DNA of 64,000 bases from a virus, in the IMG/VR virus record IMGVR_UViG_3300024346_000014, positions 61,650 through 125,649 of that record; one strand, 5' to 3'. The translations under genes and the position numbers were made by a program. Numbering within the stretch: the first letter of the stretch is position 1; each line of letters starts with the position of its first letter. The notes under the pieces are model-generated. The model did no database searches and was not told the DNA's origin. It saw nothing but the letters and a program-made list of their open reading frames with translations. Shown in pieces: positions 47,311-56,922 of the stretch.

Positions 47311-48293
47311 TAGTAATTAATAGGATGTTTTATTTTTTTATATCCAGTTATATTGTAAAACTGACGTGTATCTACTCCTTCACCGTTGATATCAACAAAT
47401 TGAAGCTGTTTTAAATATATATCTAGAATAGGATGCTCTAAAAGGTATGTTAGTGGAAATATTGGAGCATCTTCGCCTTCATTACTTATTCCCCATATTT
47501 TTATACCCGTTATGCCGTCAGTTGATAAGTCGGATATGTTATCGAAGGAAACTCGATAGACGGGAGAGTAAGTAACTCCATGCTGTATAGTTGATCCCGT
47601 TTGCCAGTACCCAATTGAAGTACTTTCTCCTCGTTTATCCGTGCTTATCCATGTTGGAATATAATCTATGGTATCTATTCTTTCAATAGAACTATTAGAA
47701 TTTTTAGGAGTAGGAACAGCGTTGCTTAAGAAGTCATCTCCAGATTTATCAGTTTGATAGCCATTTCCTTGTCCTTCTACATATCCCGAAGAATTACTTT
47801 TTCTTTTTAAAGATCGCCCAGCCGATACATCAATAGCAAAGCTAGTCCCAGGGTTTCCAGTATTATCAGGTAAGTTATTAGTATTAGGAGAATCATATAA
47901 TAATGTATCTACTATTTGATCAGATGAATCTAATATTCTAATACCATCAGTTGAGGATCCTCCGTTTTGAAAGTCCATTGCTCCTGTTACAAAATCTGCA
48001 TTGATTCCGGAACCTGTTAAAGTCTCTGCTATTAAAAAATAAGAATAGGGTTTTATTGAATTATTAGAAGATATGATACTTTGAGTATTAAAAGAAGATC
48101 CGGCAGTTTGAACTTTATAATTAGATATATCAACTGTTGTGTTAGTTGGGTTGTATAAAACTATCCATTCTAAATTAGTATCAGTACCTACTGCATCATA
48201 TAATACTTCCGCAATAACTAAATTAGAAGAAGTACCCTGGTTCGCAGGGATTGGGTTTAAACTAATTAACTCAGAGGCAGATTTGCTTATCAT
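47310..48293 (-). CDS. virion-type protein with inserted lamin-tail-like domain (327 aa)
   Basis: Residues about 22-190 match a lamin-tail domain: VIAEVLYDAVGTDTNLEWIV, LYNPTNTTVDISNYKV, DGIRILDSSDQIVD and AGRSLKRKSNSSG. The C-terminal about 120 residues (YIPTWISTDKRGESTSIGYW and onward) are a paralogue of the whole 48309-48746 protein, and both start with S.SA.ELI.L. The lamin-tail module therefore seems inserted into a duplicated copy. These modules mediate adhesion in bacterial surface proteins. A host-binding decoration or tail protein is plausible. Confidence 0.75.
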   Translation of the reverse strand: MISKSASELISLNPIPANQGTSSNLVIAEVLYDAVGTDTNLEWIVLYNPTNTTVDISNYKVQTAGSSFNTQSIISSNNSIKPYSYFLIAETLTGSGINADFVTGAMDFQNGGSSTDGIRILDSSDQIVDTLLYDSPNTNNLPDNTGNPGTSFAIDVSAGRSLKRKSNSSGYVEGQGNGYQTDKSGDDFLSNAVPTPKNSNSSIERIDTIDYIPTWISTDKRGESTSIGYWQTGSTIQHGVTYSPVYRVSFDNISDLSTDGITGIKIWGISNEGEDAPIFPLTYLLEHPILDIYLKQLQFVDINGEGVDTRQFYNITGYKKIKHPINY

Positions 48294-48308
48294 ATTATTA
48301 ATCTTATT

Positions 48309-48746
48309 TTAATAGCTGATAGGCATTGACTTTTTCTTACAGCCTATGATAGAATAAGTTCCTCCAGGAACTACCACATTTCCCGTTGCGTCTGTAAATT
48401 CAAATTTATTTAAGTAAATATCAAGAACAGGATTACCATGATTAGGCGCTACTGATCCTTTAAAAAAGTTTATTGGAAAAATAGCGGCATCGTCAGTGGT
48501 ATTACTTATTCCCCATACTTTTACATGAGTCGCAGTGACTAATGATAAATCAGCAAATATAACCTTGTACACTGGAGAATATGTGAGACCTTGTTGGTTT
48601 GTTGAACCTATCTGCCAATAGCCAATCGATGTACTGTGACCTCTTTTATCTGTGCTTATCCAGGTTGGGATATAATCAACATTTGCTCCTCCTGAACTAT
48701 AGTGTTCTAATTGTATTAATTCTGTTGCGCTTTCTATAGATACCAT
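48309..48746 (-). CDS. virion-type protein, paralogue of 47310-48293 (145 aa)
   Basis: YIPTWISTDKRGHSTSIGYW, then TYSPVYKVIF and HPVLDIYL-type strands, match the neighbour's C-terminal domain closely. It represents the uninserted form. The short N-terminus MVSIESATELIQLEHY matches too. The domain looks beta-rich and virion-associated. No family name is known to me. Confidence 0.7.
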   Translation of the reverse strand: MVSIESATELIQLEHYSSGGANVDYIPTWISTDKRGHSTSIGYWQIGSTNQQGLTYSPVYKVIFADLSLVTATHVKVWGISNTTDDAAIFPINFFKGSVAPNHGNPVLDIYLNKFEFTDATGNVVVPGGTYSIIGCKKKSMPISY

Positions 48747-48761
48747 TTACTTAATATTTTT

Positions 48762-49322
48762 TTATAACGTACTTGTTTTAGTATAGATTAAAAGAGCGTC
48801 TACTTTAAAGCTATATCTAGTACTAGGGTTACTAATAACTATTTTATTTATAAAATCAGAAGGGTCATTAGTAACAGGGTTAGTAAAGATACTAAAGAAA
48901 TTATATAAAGGGTACGTAGATTCTTTACCAGATGCATCTGTAATAGTTATATATGACTTTTTATATTTCAAAGGCACTTCTTCTAAATTTTCATCTTCAT
49001 GTTCATACATTACTTTTAATACAATACCTCTTACGTAAGAAATATTAGGATCTAAATCTTCAGAAGGAGATGCTAGTATTATTTTATTATCAAATAAAGT
49101 TAACGAATTCCACTCAGCTCCAACTTCAGCTTTAGGTATTTCAAGTTGCATGCACTGTTTTCCATCTACTGGATATGCAAAATCATCTAAGCATATTTTA
49201 CCTATTGTTTTTTCACAATCTCCTATTGCAAAACAACTATCCTTTAATGTAAGTAAAGCCTTAGTTGCAACAGTTGAACATGCACATAAACCATTGACAC
49301 AATCTCCTTTACAGTTACCCAT
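48762..49322 (-). CDS. Cys-rich N-terminus structural-type protein (186 aa)
   Basis: Eight cysteines occur in the first 60 residues (MGNCKGDCVNGLCACSTVAT), followed by a beta-rich domain. The head of the protein could bind metal or form disulfides outside the cell. It is 16 bases from the paralogous beta-protein gene, suggesting one operon and a virion surface or tail role. The family is unknown. Confidence 0.65.
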   Translation of the reverse strand: MGNCKGDCVNGLCACSTVATKALLTLKDSCFAIGDCEKTIGKICLDDFAYPVDGKQCMQLEIPKAEVGAEWNSLTLFDNKIILASPSEDLDPNISYVRGIVLKVMYEHEDENLEEVPLKYKKSYITITDASGKESTYPLYNFFSIFTNPVTNDPSDFINKIVISNPSTRYSFKVDALLIYTKTSTL

Positions 49323-49333
49323 TAGTTACTATT

Positions 49334-50062
49334 TTATTTTCCCCAATTCTTTTGAGGACGTTCATCTGATTTTTTATGAGTACCTTTAGATACTTTTAAA
49401 TCATGATCCGTTTTATTTATATATCTGTTTGGATCCGATACATTGCTAGTTTCAAATAAAGTATCTTCATATTGTTTTTTAGATGAAACTTTTTCTGTAA
49501 CTTCAGCATGCAAATTGGAGCCAGACGCTAGATCTGTGGTTTCATCGGGTTCTGATTCTTCTGTTTTAGACAGATTTGATTCTTCGTCTATTAAATTGTC
49601 TTTATCTTGAATGTTTTCATTAAATTGTATATAGAAATGCAAAGAGGTAAGAGACATTATAGGTAAAGTACCGCCCTGTATAAGAGCTAAAAGTCTCCTA
49701 TGATCTAGTAATTCCCAATCCTCAAACCAGGGAGAAACTAATTCAACCCATGATAGAAAACCAGATTCATTTAACGATATTTCCTTAAACTCATAAAACA
49801 CATTTCCAATGATTTGAATTAATGTAACCATTATAAACAAAAACCATATGCTTCCTTTGCTAATCTTAATAGACGCAGCAGATACTGACGCAAGCGCAAA
49901 AATTTCTATAGCAACCGATAGATAAATGGCCCATGATAAAGGATTACCTATGTCATACCAACTTACGACATGACTAATAGACATTATAACTACAAGTAAT
50001 ATAGGTAGTAAAAAGGAATTTCTAATTAACGTAATTTTATTATTTTTAATCCATTCAATCAT
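49334..50062 (-). CDS. four-span membrane protein with acidic tail (242 aa)
   Basis: Membrane segments lie at about residues 16-34, 43-63, 72-92 and 130-150. A hydrophilic tail of about 90 residues ends HKKSDERPQKNWGK. It overlaps the single-span coiled-coil gene by 8 bases. Holin-like or ion-channel roles are possible from topology; nothing diagnostic is visible. Confidence 0.65.
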   Translation of the reverse strand: MIEWIKNNKITLIRNSFLLPILLVVIMSISHVVSWYDIGNPLSWAIYLSVAIEIFALASVSAASIKISKGSIWFLFIMVTLIQIIGNVFYEFKEISLNESGFLSWVELVSPWFEDWELLDHRRLLALIQGGTLPIMSLTSLHFYIQFNENIQDKDNLIDEESNLSKTEESEPDETTDLASGSNLHAEVTEKVSSKKQYEDTLFETSNVSDPNRYINKTDHDLKVSKGTHKKSDERPQKNWGK

Positions 50063-50378
50063 TTAATTCTATCTTATTTTTTATTTCAGATAGGCTTGTT
50101 TTTCCTTTATCTAAATCATCTTCATATATCAAATAGTCTAACATTACACTTTCCATAATATTTGTTACTTCTTTTTTAGTAGCAGATGACCCCTTAAGAT
50201 TTCCTATTTCAGTAGTTAAAGAGTCTACTGAGTTTATCAATTCAAGATTAGTTTTATCTATTTTAGAATTAACTTTAGATATTTTTTTACTAGTACAGCC
50301 TTTGCCTAAATATAACATTACAAATAAAATAGTTAGTATTTGCCAAATCCATTTAGAAACAATTTCCTTAATTTTCAT
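50055..50378 (-). CDS. single-span membrane coiled-coil protein (107 aa)
   Basis: A membrane segment at about 9-26 ends in GKGCTSKK and is followed by a coiled coil (VNSKIDKTNLELINSVDSLT). The topology resembles phage Rz-type or lysis-accessory proteins. A late box lies just upstream (50384-50405). The function is inferred from shape only. Confidence 0.6.
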   Translation of the reverse strand: MKIKEIVSKWIWQILTILFVMLYLGKGCTSKKISKVNSKIDKTNLELINSVDSLTTEIGNLKGSSATKKEVTNIMESVMLDYLIYEDDLDKGKTSLSEIKNKIELND

Positions 50379-50383
50379 ATTAA

Positions 50384-50405
50384 TATTATTTATTTTTATT
50401 TATTA
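50384..50405 (-). promoter_or_regulatory. T4-type late promoter box
   Basis: On the minus strand TAATAAATAAAAATAAATAA lies about 6 bases before the 50378 start, overlapping the end of the upstream gene. Confidence 0.55.
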
Positions 50406-50920
50406 AAAAAAGAGATCACGTATTCATAGATAAAATTGTAAGGAAGCATAAAAAGAATTAATGTCCATAATATTATATGAAAAAATGTTCTTAGAAAATT
50501 ATATAATGAAGCGTTTTTCCAATTAAAGGATATTTCTACCATATATCCATAGAAATCGCTATCTTTTACCCTAACAGCTTTGGTTTTTATTAATTCTATT
50601 ATGTCAGCTTTAATAAAAATATCATTATGTTTAGAAATTTCTCTACTGATAAAGCTTAATTCTAGTTTTTCAAGTTCTTTTTTTTGATCTTCTTCTAATT
50701 CTTCGTATGGTTTATTAACTAGTGATAGAGTTTCTGCTTTCAAATTAATAGCTTTTACATAAGAAAACCAAGAGTACTTAAATATTTTATTACTAACGAG
50801 TTCACTTTCTATTTTCTTTAACTTTCTTATGTAGAATATAAACAGATAGAATTCTTTAATCATGTATATGATTCTACGTATTATATTAATCGGACTTATG
50901 CTTATTATTATATTTTTCAT
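50396..50920 (-). CDS. membrane protein (174 aa)
   Basis: Hydrophobic N- and C-terminal segments (about 5-30 and 140-170) flank a soluble, charged middle. It overlaps the sigma factor gene by 4 bases (ATGA-type), so both are translated together. A membrane-anchored regulator of the sigma factor is conceivable but unsupported. Confidence 0.6.
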   Translation of the reverse strand: MKNIIISISPINIIRRIIYMIKEFYLFIFYIRKLKKIESELVSNKIFKYSWFSYVKAINLKAETLSLVNKPYEELEEDQKKELEKLELSFISREISKHNDIFIKADIIELIKTKAVRVKDSDFYGYMVEISFNWKNASLYNFLRTFFHIILWTLILFMLPYNFIYEYVISFFNK

Positions 50921-51582
50921 TTTGATTTTATTTTAAAGTCAGGTAAAGAATCTGATAATTTTCTGTTTACGTCTGGATCTTTTTTAATTACTGATTTTCT
51001 TATTTCGAACCTAGCTTTTCTAAGTTTGGTCTTTACTGTGTTTTCTGGCATATCATATTTTAAAGCTATTTCTTTAACCTTTGTATTGTTTACCATTTTA
51101 TCAATAGCTATGTTCTTTAGAAGTTCATCTTCTAAATTAAATATTTCATTTATAGTTCTATTAAAGATTTCAGTAACTTCGTTTTGACTATTCACTTTGT
51201 CAGTTACCGATAGAGAATCGTTATAATTATTGTCTTCATATAAGGAAGATATTTCAATGTATCTTGGGATATCTTTATATTTTCTATCTAAGTAATACAA
51301 AGTTTCATTTCTAGCTATTGTAAAAGCCCATGTGGTAAATCTACCTGAACCTGGATTGTATTTTTCCATGTTATTGAATATCTTTACTAGAGTAAAATGA
51401 AGAGCTTCTTCTGTATCTAAGTCGTTTTTGCAAAATTTCCAAATGTGATATTTTAATTTTGGGTATACTAGTTCGGCTATTTCTTCATATTCCCTATTAG
51501 TATGTTCTTTTCTATATATTAGTACAGCTATTTCTTGTATTCGGTTGTTTATTTTTTTATTGATCTCATCAAAAGCAGGCAT
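50917..51582 (-). CDS. ECF-type sigma factor, candidate late sigma
   Basis: The 221 residues contain sigma region 2 (about 25-100) with YNPGSGRFTTWAFTIARNET and LYYLDRKYKD, and region 4 (about 140-200) with KVKEIALKYDMPENTVKTKL and RKARFEIRKS. Region 3 is absent, as in ECF factors. It sits in the late block, where many genes carry a TATAAATA-like box. T4 uses a small sigma (gp55) for the same box, so this protein is the natural candidate. Its specificity is inferred. Confidence 0.85.
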   Translation of the reverse strand: MPAFDEINKKINNRIQEIAVLIYRKEHTNREYEEIAELVYPKLKYHIWKFCKNDLDTEEALHFTLVKIFNNMEKYNPGSGRFTTWAFTIARNETLYYLDRKYKDIPRYIEISSLYEDNNYNDSLSVTDKVNSQNEVTEIFNRTINEIFNLEDELLKNIAIDKMVNNTKVKEIALKYDMPENTVKTKLRKARFEIRKSVIKKDPDVNRKLSDSLPDFKIKSK

Positions 51583-51631
51583 ATTTATGTTTATTTTTGT
51601 TGTTGTTGTTATGTTAGGTAAAAAGTATTAT

Positions 51632-51934
51632 TTACTGTTTAAGAAGTTCATTAATGATGTTTAGACATCGTTGGCATTTTTCATATTCTTCGATTTCAGG
51701 TTTTTTAAAATAATTAATTGCTTTTTCAAGACCTTTGACCCAATCTTCTCTAGCTAACGTTATATGTGTTGTATCTTCGGTAGCGTTTATTTGTAGAATA
51801 TCAACTGCGAGTGAAGTTTTATTTAGATATTCTTTTTCTATAGAGTCTAGAAGAGCCGTGTAAACAACATCTTTATTTTGTACTAAGAAATCTCCTAGGG
51901 TTTCATCTAATTCTGATAAAATTATTTCTTTCAT
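51632..51934 (-). CDS. hypothetical protein (100 aa)
   Basis: This acidic, helical protein starts MKEIILSELDETLGDFLVQN and ends KCQRCLNIINELLKQ with a CxxC. Upstream, TTATATTTAAACATAATT weakly resembles the early box. No family is recognised. Confidence 0.6.
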   Translation of the reverse strand: MKEIILSELDETLGDFLVQNKDVVYTALLDSIEKEYLNKTSLAVDILQINATEDTTHITLAREDWVKGLEKAINYFKKPEIEEYEKCQRCLNIINELLKQ

Positions 51935-51987
51935 GTGGGTTTATTTTTAATTATGTTTAAATATAAGAATATTATACTTAATTAACG

Positions 51988-53952
51988 CTAAGAATTATAA
52001 AAATTTTTTGAAATTTTATTAATTTTATTTAAATGATTTACGTCAAATACACTTTTTTTATCGGAAGCTTTAAATTCTTTAGGGTTTAATTGATTATTTA
52101 GATCGTTTAGTCTGTCAAAATCAAAAGCCTTTTTTTCTGTTTTTACGTCTAATACTTTTTCGTAAAGTTCATTTTTATACTCTTCTGATGTATTTTCGTA
52201 TACTTCTCCTCCTATTTCCCAAAACTGAGGTGAATCAAAAAGAGGGGAAGTATTTACGCATGTCATAGCTAAGTCATCGTTTCCGCTTTGGCATCTATAA
52301 GAACCTCCTCTAGTTCTTCCAAATGAAGATAGTTCTAAATAAGTTTCATAACAAGTAATCAATATTTTATTAATTGATACGTAATATCTAAATTTTTCAC
52401 AGTACTTTAATTTGTTAGTTGGTCCTAGTCTTACTCCGGCCTTTATGTTTTTAGAAAGTTCTGTATGTTTAGTGTGAACCATTTGACCCCACCAATACTG
52501 TTCATTTAAAGAGAATCTATTATGTAAAATATCACCTTTATGATTTAGTTCTAAAACAATACGCACCTTTTCTGGATTAAATATATCGTATATTATTTTT
52601 TCACATGTTATAGAGAAATCATTAATGTTTAATGTGTTAGACCTAAATTTACCTACTTGAACCATAGACACGCAATCAAGTTCACTTTTAATATTATTTT
52701 TATGCTTGATTAGGTCTTTAATAGGTAATGTTACTATTTTAAAGATATTTAACACTGAGTAATCTTGATCCATTCCATCGGCTGTATCTATTGAAAACAC
52801 ATAATATGAAGGATCATTTTTAAAATCACTAAGTGTAAAATCTTTATATTTCTTATGAAAGCTTAGAAAATCATTTATATAAAAATCTTCTTCTTCTAAG
52901 TCTAGACTAGTATTGACATAATTAGATTGAAATGTTTCTAATTTTTGAAGATCATTTGAAGATAGTAGAAGCTGATCTGATGAAAAGAACTGTAAACCAT
53001 ATTCCTGATTGAAGTCTGTTTCAGATCCCATATTCGCTATGGTTTTTTTCTTCCAATCCTCGTCTCTTCCGGGTACTTGCCACCAATCTACTCTCATGGG
53101 GCTGTAGTCATTTTCTCCATCCACTGCATCTGACCATATATCCCAGAATTTGTTTCTTCCATTTGGAGTAGACGTTATGACTACTTTTGCGTAAGGATCT
53201 TCCGTTATAGTAGGTAAAATAGCTCTATAAAACTTATCTAAGTTAGATTCAGATATATGAGCAAATTCATCTATATACAAAAAGTTTACTGTCATACCAA
53301 TACCAGATTTTTTAGTAGTTGTTCTAAGAACTAATCTACAATCATTATCTAGCCTAATAGAAGACTCGTTTATTTTAACTATTCCAGGTTTCATAAAGAA
53401 AGGCAGATTATCTAAAACTATTCTTAGTTTCTCCATTATCTCCTTAGTGGTTGTCATATTATCGGCAACCATTAGTACGTTCTTTTCTTTATTAAACAAT
53501 AAAAACCATACTATGTATATAGCAGTCGTTACTGTTTTACCTATCTGTCTACTAGCCATTAATATGTTAAACTTGTTGTTGTGCATATTCTTAACTAATT
53601 GCTCTTGAAAATCTCGCAACCCTCCTGCGTCTTCGACTGACATGTCACCTTTCGGGGTTCTAATGAATGCAAACTTTTTAGAAAAATACATTGGGTCTGA
53701 TTTGCACTTTTGCATTTCTTGCCATTCTTCTTTAGTGTATTCAAAAGGTAAATTTGCTCTTTTTAATAAAATATCGTTTTCTTTAAATGGAGTATTTTGC
53801 ATTCCACGTATGTCCATTCCTTCTTGAGAAACTTTATGTATAATATCATTTACTTTTTTAGAATTCCATACATGATTATTATTGCCTTCTGAATTGAGAC
53901 TAGATAGTTTCAAGGAAGTAAAACCTCCTCCTTTTGATAATGGGTTTTGCAT
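51988..53952 (-). CDS. terminase large subunit (gp17-like)
   Basis: The ATPase domain has Walker A ASRQIGKT (133-140), Walker B FLYIDEFAH with D228-E229, and a coupling motif TSTPNGRNKFW near 260. The nuclease domain shows the aspartates of FSIDTADGMDQDYSV and the late GNDDLAM. Length (654 aa) and motif order match T4 gp17, which cuts concatemers and drives DNA packaging. The preceding gene is a probable small subunit. Confidence 0.92.
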   Translation of the reverse strand: MQNPLSKGGGFTSLKLSSLNSEGNNNHVWNSKKVNDIIHKVSQEGMDIRGMQNTPFKENDILLKRANLPFEYTKEEWQEMQKCKSDPMYFSKKFAFIRTPKGDMSVEDAGGLRDFQEQLVKNMHNNKFNILMASRQIGKTVTTAIYIVWFLLFNKEKNVLMVADNMTTTKEIMEKLRIVLDNLPFFMKPGIVKINESSIRLDNDCRLVLRTTTKKSGIGMTVNFLYIDEFAHISESNLDKFYRAILPTITEDPYAKVVITSTPNGRNKFWDIWSDAVDGENDYSPMRVDWWQVPGRDEDWKKKTIANMGSETDFNQEYGLQFFSSDQLLLSSNDLQKLETFQSNYVNTSLDLEEEDFYINDFLSFHKKYKDFTLSDFKNDPSYYVFSIDTADGMDQDYSVLNIFKIVTLPIKDLIKHKNNIKSELDCVSMVQVGKFRSNTLNINDFSITCEKIIYDIFNPEKVRIVLELNHKGDILHNRFSLNEQYWWGQMVHTKHTELSKNIKAGVRLGPTNKLKYCEKFRYYVSINKILITCYETYLELSSFGRTRGGSYRCQSGNDDLAMTCVNTSPLFDSPQFWEIGGEVYENTSEEYKNELYEKVLDVKTEKKAFDFDRLNDLNNQLNPKEFKASDKKSVFDVNHLNKINKISKNFYNS

Positions 53953-53957
53953 AGTTA

Positions 53958-54665
53958 TTAAATTATTTCAGTAACATCTATGAAATCTGAATCTCCACTT
54001 TCTTCTTCTATTTCTATGTTATTTTCTTTCATTAATTCTGTCTTTTTAGAAGGGTCTATTAAATCTGTATCTATTTCATATTCTTCAGAGGATTCAGGCA
54101 AACTTTCTACCATTGTTTTTGTTCCAACCGATATGAAGAATTCTCCTTCTTGATTTGAATTATTCAATGTATTATTAGAGTTTTTAGGATCTTCGTTATT
54201 TATTTTTTTGTAAGTTTCTTCTAGAAATAACATATGATTAGCCTGCGTTTGAACAAGGGTTTTTAATTTATCCTGTAATTGTCCAAATACTTCCATTAAC
54301 CTAGGAGCAGTGTTACCTGTTGTTATCTCCTCCATTATTTTAGTTATAGTAATCTTTAAAGTTTTTATCTGAAAGAAAATGTTTGACATATTAACTGTGT
54401 CCATTTCTTTTTTCAGTTTTATGTAATTGTTTTCTTCTAATACACCTAGTTCTACATAATATTCAAACAAAGAATCTGTTATGTCCTTTGCTTTTTTATT
54501 GAACTCTCTAGTCATTTCATCAAAATCGTAAGGACTTTCAGGTTTAGTTTCTTCAAGTAATTCTGAATCTACGTTTAAATCATTATGTTCTTCGTGATTT
54601 ATTCCACTTAACAAGTTTTCTATTTCGCTTTTTAAAGCTTTTCTATTCTCTTTGTCTTTGAGCAT
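53958..54665 (-). CDS. probable terminase small subunit (gp16-like)
   Basis: The central helical region (about 60-160; DITDSLFEYYVELGVLEENN, then LMEVFGQLQDKLKTLVQTQA) resembles the coiled core of T4-like gp16 proteins. Acidic, disordered ends surround it. It lies 5 bases before the terminase large subunit, the expected order. The assignment rests on position and helical pattern. Confidence 0.65.
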   Translation of the reverse strand: MLKDKENRKALKSEIENLLSGINHEEHNDLNVDSELLEETKPESPYDFDEMTREFNKKAKDITDSLFEYYVELGVLEENNYIKLKKEMDTVNMSNIFFQIKTLKITITKIMEEITTGNTAPRLMEVFGQLQDKLKTLVQTQANHMLFLEETYKKINNEDPKNSNNTLNNSNQEGEFFISVGTKTMVESLPESSEEYEIDTDLIDPSKKTELMKENNIEIEEESGDSDFIDVTEII

Positions 54666-54682
54666 ATTTAAATTTTAATACT

Positions 54683-54928
54683 TTATTTTATATCCCTTTC
54701 GTACTTATCTAAGGCAGGATTTGCAAATACTTTAATGGTTTTTACAGCTTCTATGTTTTCATACACGATATCATTTACGTTTTCTAAAAAAGTATCTAAA
54801 GTATCGTTTACTCCATACATTTGACTAGATAAAGTATTTTTTAAAATAGTATCCTTGTATTGATACCCTTTATTAATTAATTTCTTTTTTCTATTATACG
54901 CTGCTCTATATATGCTATCTTTAGTCAT
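54683..54928 (-). CDS. small hypothetical late protein (81 aa)
   Basis: This basic helical protein starts MTKDSIYRAAYNRKKKLINK. Its ATG overlaps the stop of the gp6-like gene by one base. It may assist baseplate or packaging assembly. No family is recognised. Confidence 0.65.
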   Translation of the reverse strand: MTKDSIYRAAYNRKKKLINKGYQYKDTILKNTLSSQMYGVNDTLDTFLENVNDIVYENIEAVKTIKVFANPALDKYERDIK

Positions 54929-56589
54929 TAGTTATCAAAGGGCCTAGGCACTATTTTTTTAATTTGTATATTAATCGAACCCAATGCCTGATCAGATATA
55001 CCTTGTGAATATTCATTTCCATACCTGTCTTTAAATCCTCCTTGTATAATAGGGAGTTCATATTCTTTTATTATTATATCGTTAAATTCGTCTAGTCCTA
55101 TTAATTCAGAATTAGGATTATCCATAACTGCAATTTCATTAGCTTCTGAAACTATGTTTACATTAACAGAATCTATTCCATTAATGTCTTCTAATGTTCT
55201 TATTAAATCGCTTTTAGGTATTCGGTTCCTTCTTTTATTGGAAATAAAATAGTTTCCTAGATTATTGTAAATATCCCGTTTTATTATTTCAGTGGATACA
55301 TCATCAAATACAATAGTGTTTATATTAAGTACGTATTTTTTTATTAGCGGATCTACTATTCTGGTATCGGTTGATATTAGTTTAGAGCCAGTCATATTTA
55401 AATATCTTAATATTTCATTCTTTCTGAAATCGCTTAATATGAATTTAGAGGAGCTAACGTTAAAATAATCTTGACCTGTGTTAAATAAATTATTGATATC
55501 AGGCACTAAAAATAGATTTAATAATCGATTATCGTTAGTATCCAAAAATACGTTTATAATAGAAAATATTTTAAGCCTAGTTAAAACAGCTATATAATGA
55601 TCTATATTAACTAAAGCGAAACTTTTAGACTGCTTTGGTGCAATAAGTCTAGTTAATTCTGAATCTTCAGGATTTGCTCCAAACTGTGGAGAGTTAATCG
55701 TATTAATTGCAATATACTCATTTAAGTCAACTTCATTTCCTACTAATGTAAAACCAGTGTCTGCCCATTCAAATAAGACCTGTGAAGTTTGTTCTGTTGT
55801 TATGTTTCCAGAAGCTCCACTGTTTACTAAATATTGAACTTTTATCTCAGAGCCTTCTACGGGAATTCTTCCAAAGAAATTGTTTCCAAAGAATACATCA
55901 ACTCCGGTAGTGATTCCTGTTTTTACAATATATCCTTTTTCACCTCTAGGTATATCTAATATAGAATTAAATTTTTTCCACTTTTCTCCATTTACATATA
56001 CGTCAACTAAGTAATTATCAACTAGAAAATTCTGAGCTGAGTTAATAGAAAAACTTTCTATTTCTTCGCCTTTAGCCACTAATGTTTGTGTTTCAATATT
56101 ACCTTGAAGTATTTTCATGGAGAGACCGTTATTAACTCCTTTCATTGAAAACTTAATATCATCTTGTGAAAGGCTTAATACATACATTAGCCCGTTATTG
56201 TTAGACTTTATTTTTGTTAAGTTTGGAATTATCACAGTATCAAAATCGGCAGTTGCTGATTCTGAGGTAGTAGATATACTTATCTGTCCACTTGCAGATA
56301 TAGCTCTACTTGGACTATGTCCAGCTAGTGTAGCTAAAGAATAAATGGAAGATACCCTGGTTGCTTCTTCCATACTCAATTCAGTTATAGCATCTTCTAT
56401 GTAATAAAAAATCATTTGACTTAAATTTTCTAGAACTAAAAGAAGCTGCCCAAAAGGACTGGCCGCGGTAAATACCTGTAGACTTTGACTAAACTTAGTA
56501 GAAAGATATTCTATAGTTTGCTTAAGCATTAACTGTACAGAATAATCTAATGATTTAAATATTTTCCAATTCGATGCCGTTGTAGCCAT
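54928..56589 (-). CDS. T4 gp6-like baseplate wedge protein (553 aa)
   Basis: The N-terminal helical region with LATLAGHSPSRAISASGQIS and the later beta-rich J-type domain match the gp6/baseplate J group of T4-like phages. The segment GIDSVNVNI near the C-terminus is typical of these proteins. gp6 forms the inner ring of the baseplate wedge. It is preceded by a late box. The size is close to T4 gp6 (660 aa) and that of cyanophage relatives. Confidence 0.75.
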   Translation of the reverse strand: MATTASNWKIFKSLDYSVQLMLKQTIEYLSTKFSQSLQVFTAASPFGQLLLVLENLSQMIFYYIEDAITELSMEEATRVSSIYSLATLAGHSPSRAISASGQISISTTSESATADFDTVIIPNLTKIKSNNNGLMYVLSLSQDDIKFSMKGVNNGLSMKILQGNIETQTLVAKGEEIESFSINSAQNFLVDNYLVDVYVNGEKWKKFNSILDIPRGEKGYIVKTGITTGVDVFFGNNFFGRIPVEGSEIKVQYLVNSGASGNITTEQTSQVLFEWADTGFTLVGNEVDLNEYIAINTINSPQFGANPEDSELTRLIAPKQSKSFALVNIDHYIAVLTRLKIFSIINVFLDTNDNRLLNLFLVPDINNLFNTGQDYFNVSSSKFILSDFRKNEILRYLNMTGSKLISTDTRIVDPLIKKYVLNINTIVFDDVSTEIIKRDIYNNLGNYFISNKRRNRIPKSDLIRTLEDINGIDSVNVNIVSEANEIAVMDNPNSELIGLDEFNDIIIKEYELPIIQGGFKDRYGNEYSQGISDQALGSINIQIKKIVPRPFDN

Positions 56590-56594
56590 TAGAG

Positions 56595-56614
56595 TGTATT
56601 TTTTTTTATTTATC
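56595..56614 (-). promoter_or_regulatory. T4-type late promoter box
   Basis: On the minus strand GATAAATAAAAAAAAATACA lies 6-25 bases upstream of the gp6-like ATG. Confidence 0.65.
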
Positions 56615-56652
56615 TTTATTTTTTATTTAGTATAATATATAAAAGTTTTAAA

Positions 56653-56877
56653 ATGAAAATTATAATAAAAGATTATTCTAATAAATTAGATACGCTTCCT
56701 GAATTAATAGTTAAGAAAGAATTTGAATTCGCTTGGAGATATGAAACAGGTGTTTATCAGTTAGCAAACTATCCAACAAAAACACATTTATACGATATAC
56801 TAGACGAACAGGCTTTCGTGTCAGGTAAAGAAGTATGGATTCATAAAGATGAAGTGTCTATACAAATAGTTAATTAG
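56653..56877 (+). CDS. small hypothetical protein (74 aa)
   Basis: It starts MKIIIKDYSNKLDTLPELIV and ends with short beta strands (VWIHKDEVSIQIVN). It is transcribed divergently from the gp6-like gene. No family is recognised. Confidence 0.6.
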   Translation: MKIIIKDYSNKLDTLPELIVKKEFEFAWRYETGVYQLANYPTKTHLYDILDEQAFVSGKEVWIHKDEVSIQIVN

Positions 56878-56898
56878 CAAAAAAAATCACGAGAATAG

Positions 56899-56916
56899 GA
56901 TAAATAATAAAAAACA
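56899..56916 (+). promoter_or_regulatory. T4-type late promoter box
   Basis: GATAAATAATAAAAAACA lies about 7 bases upstream of the GTG start at 56923. Confidence 0.6.
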
Positions 56917-56922
56917 TTACTC

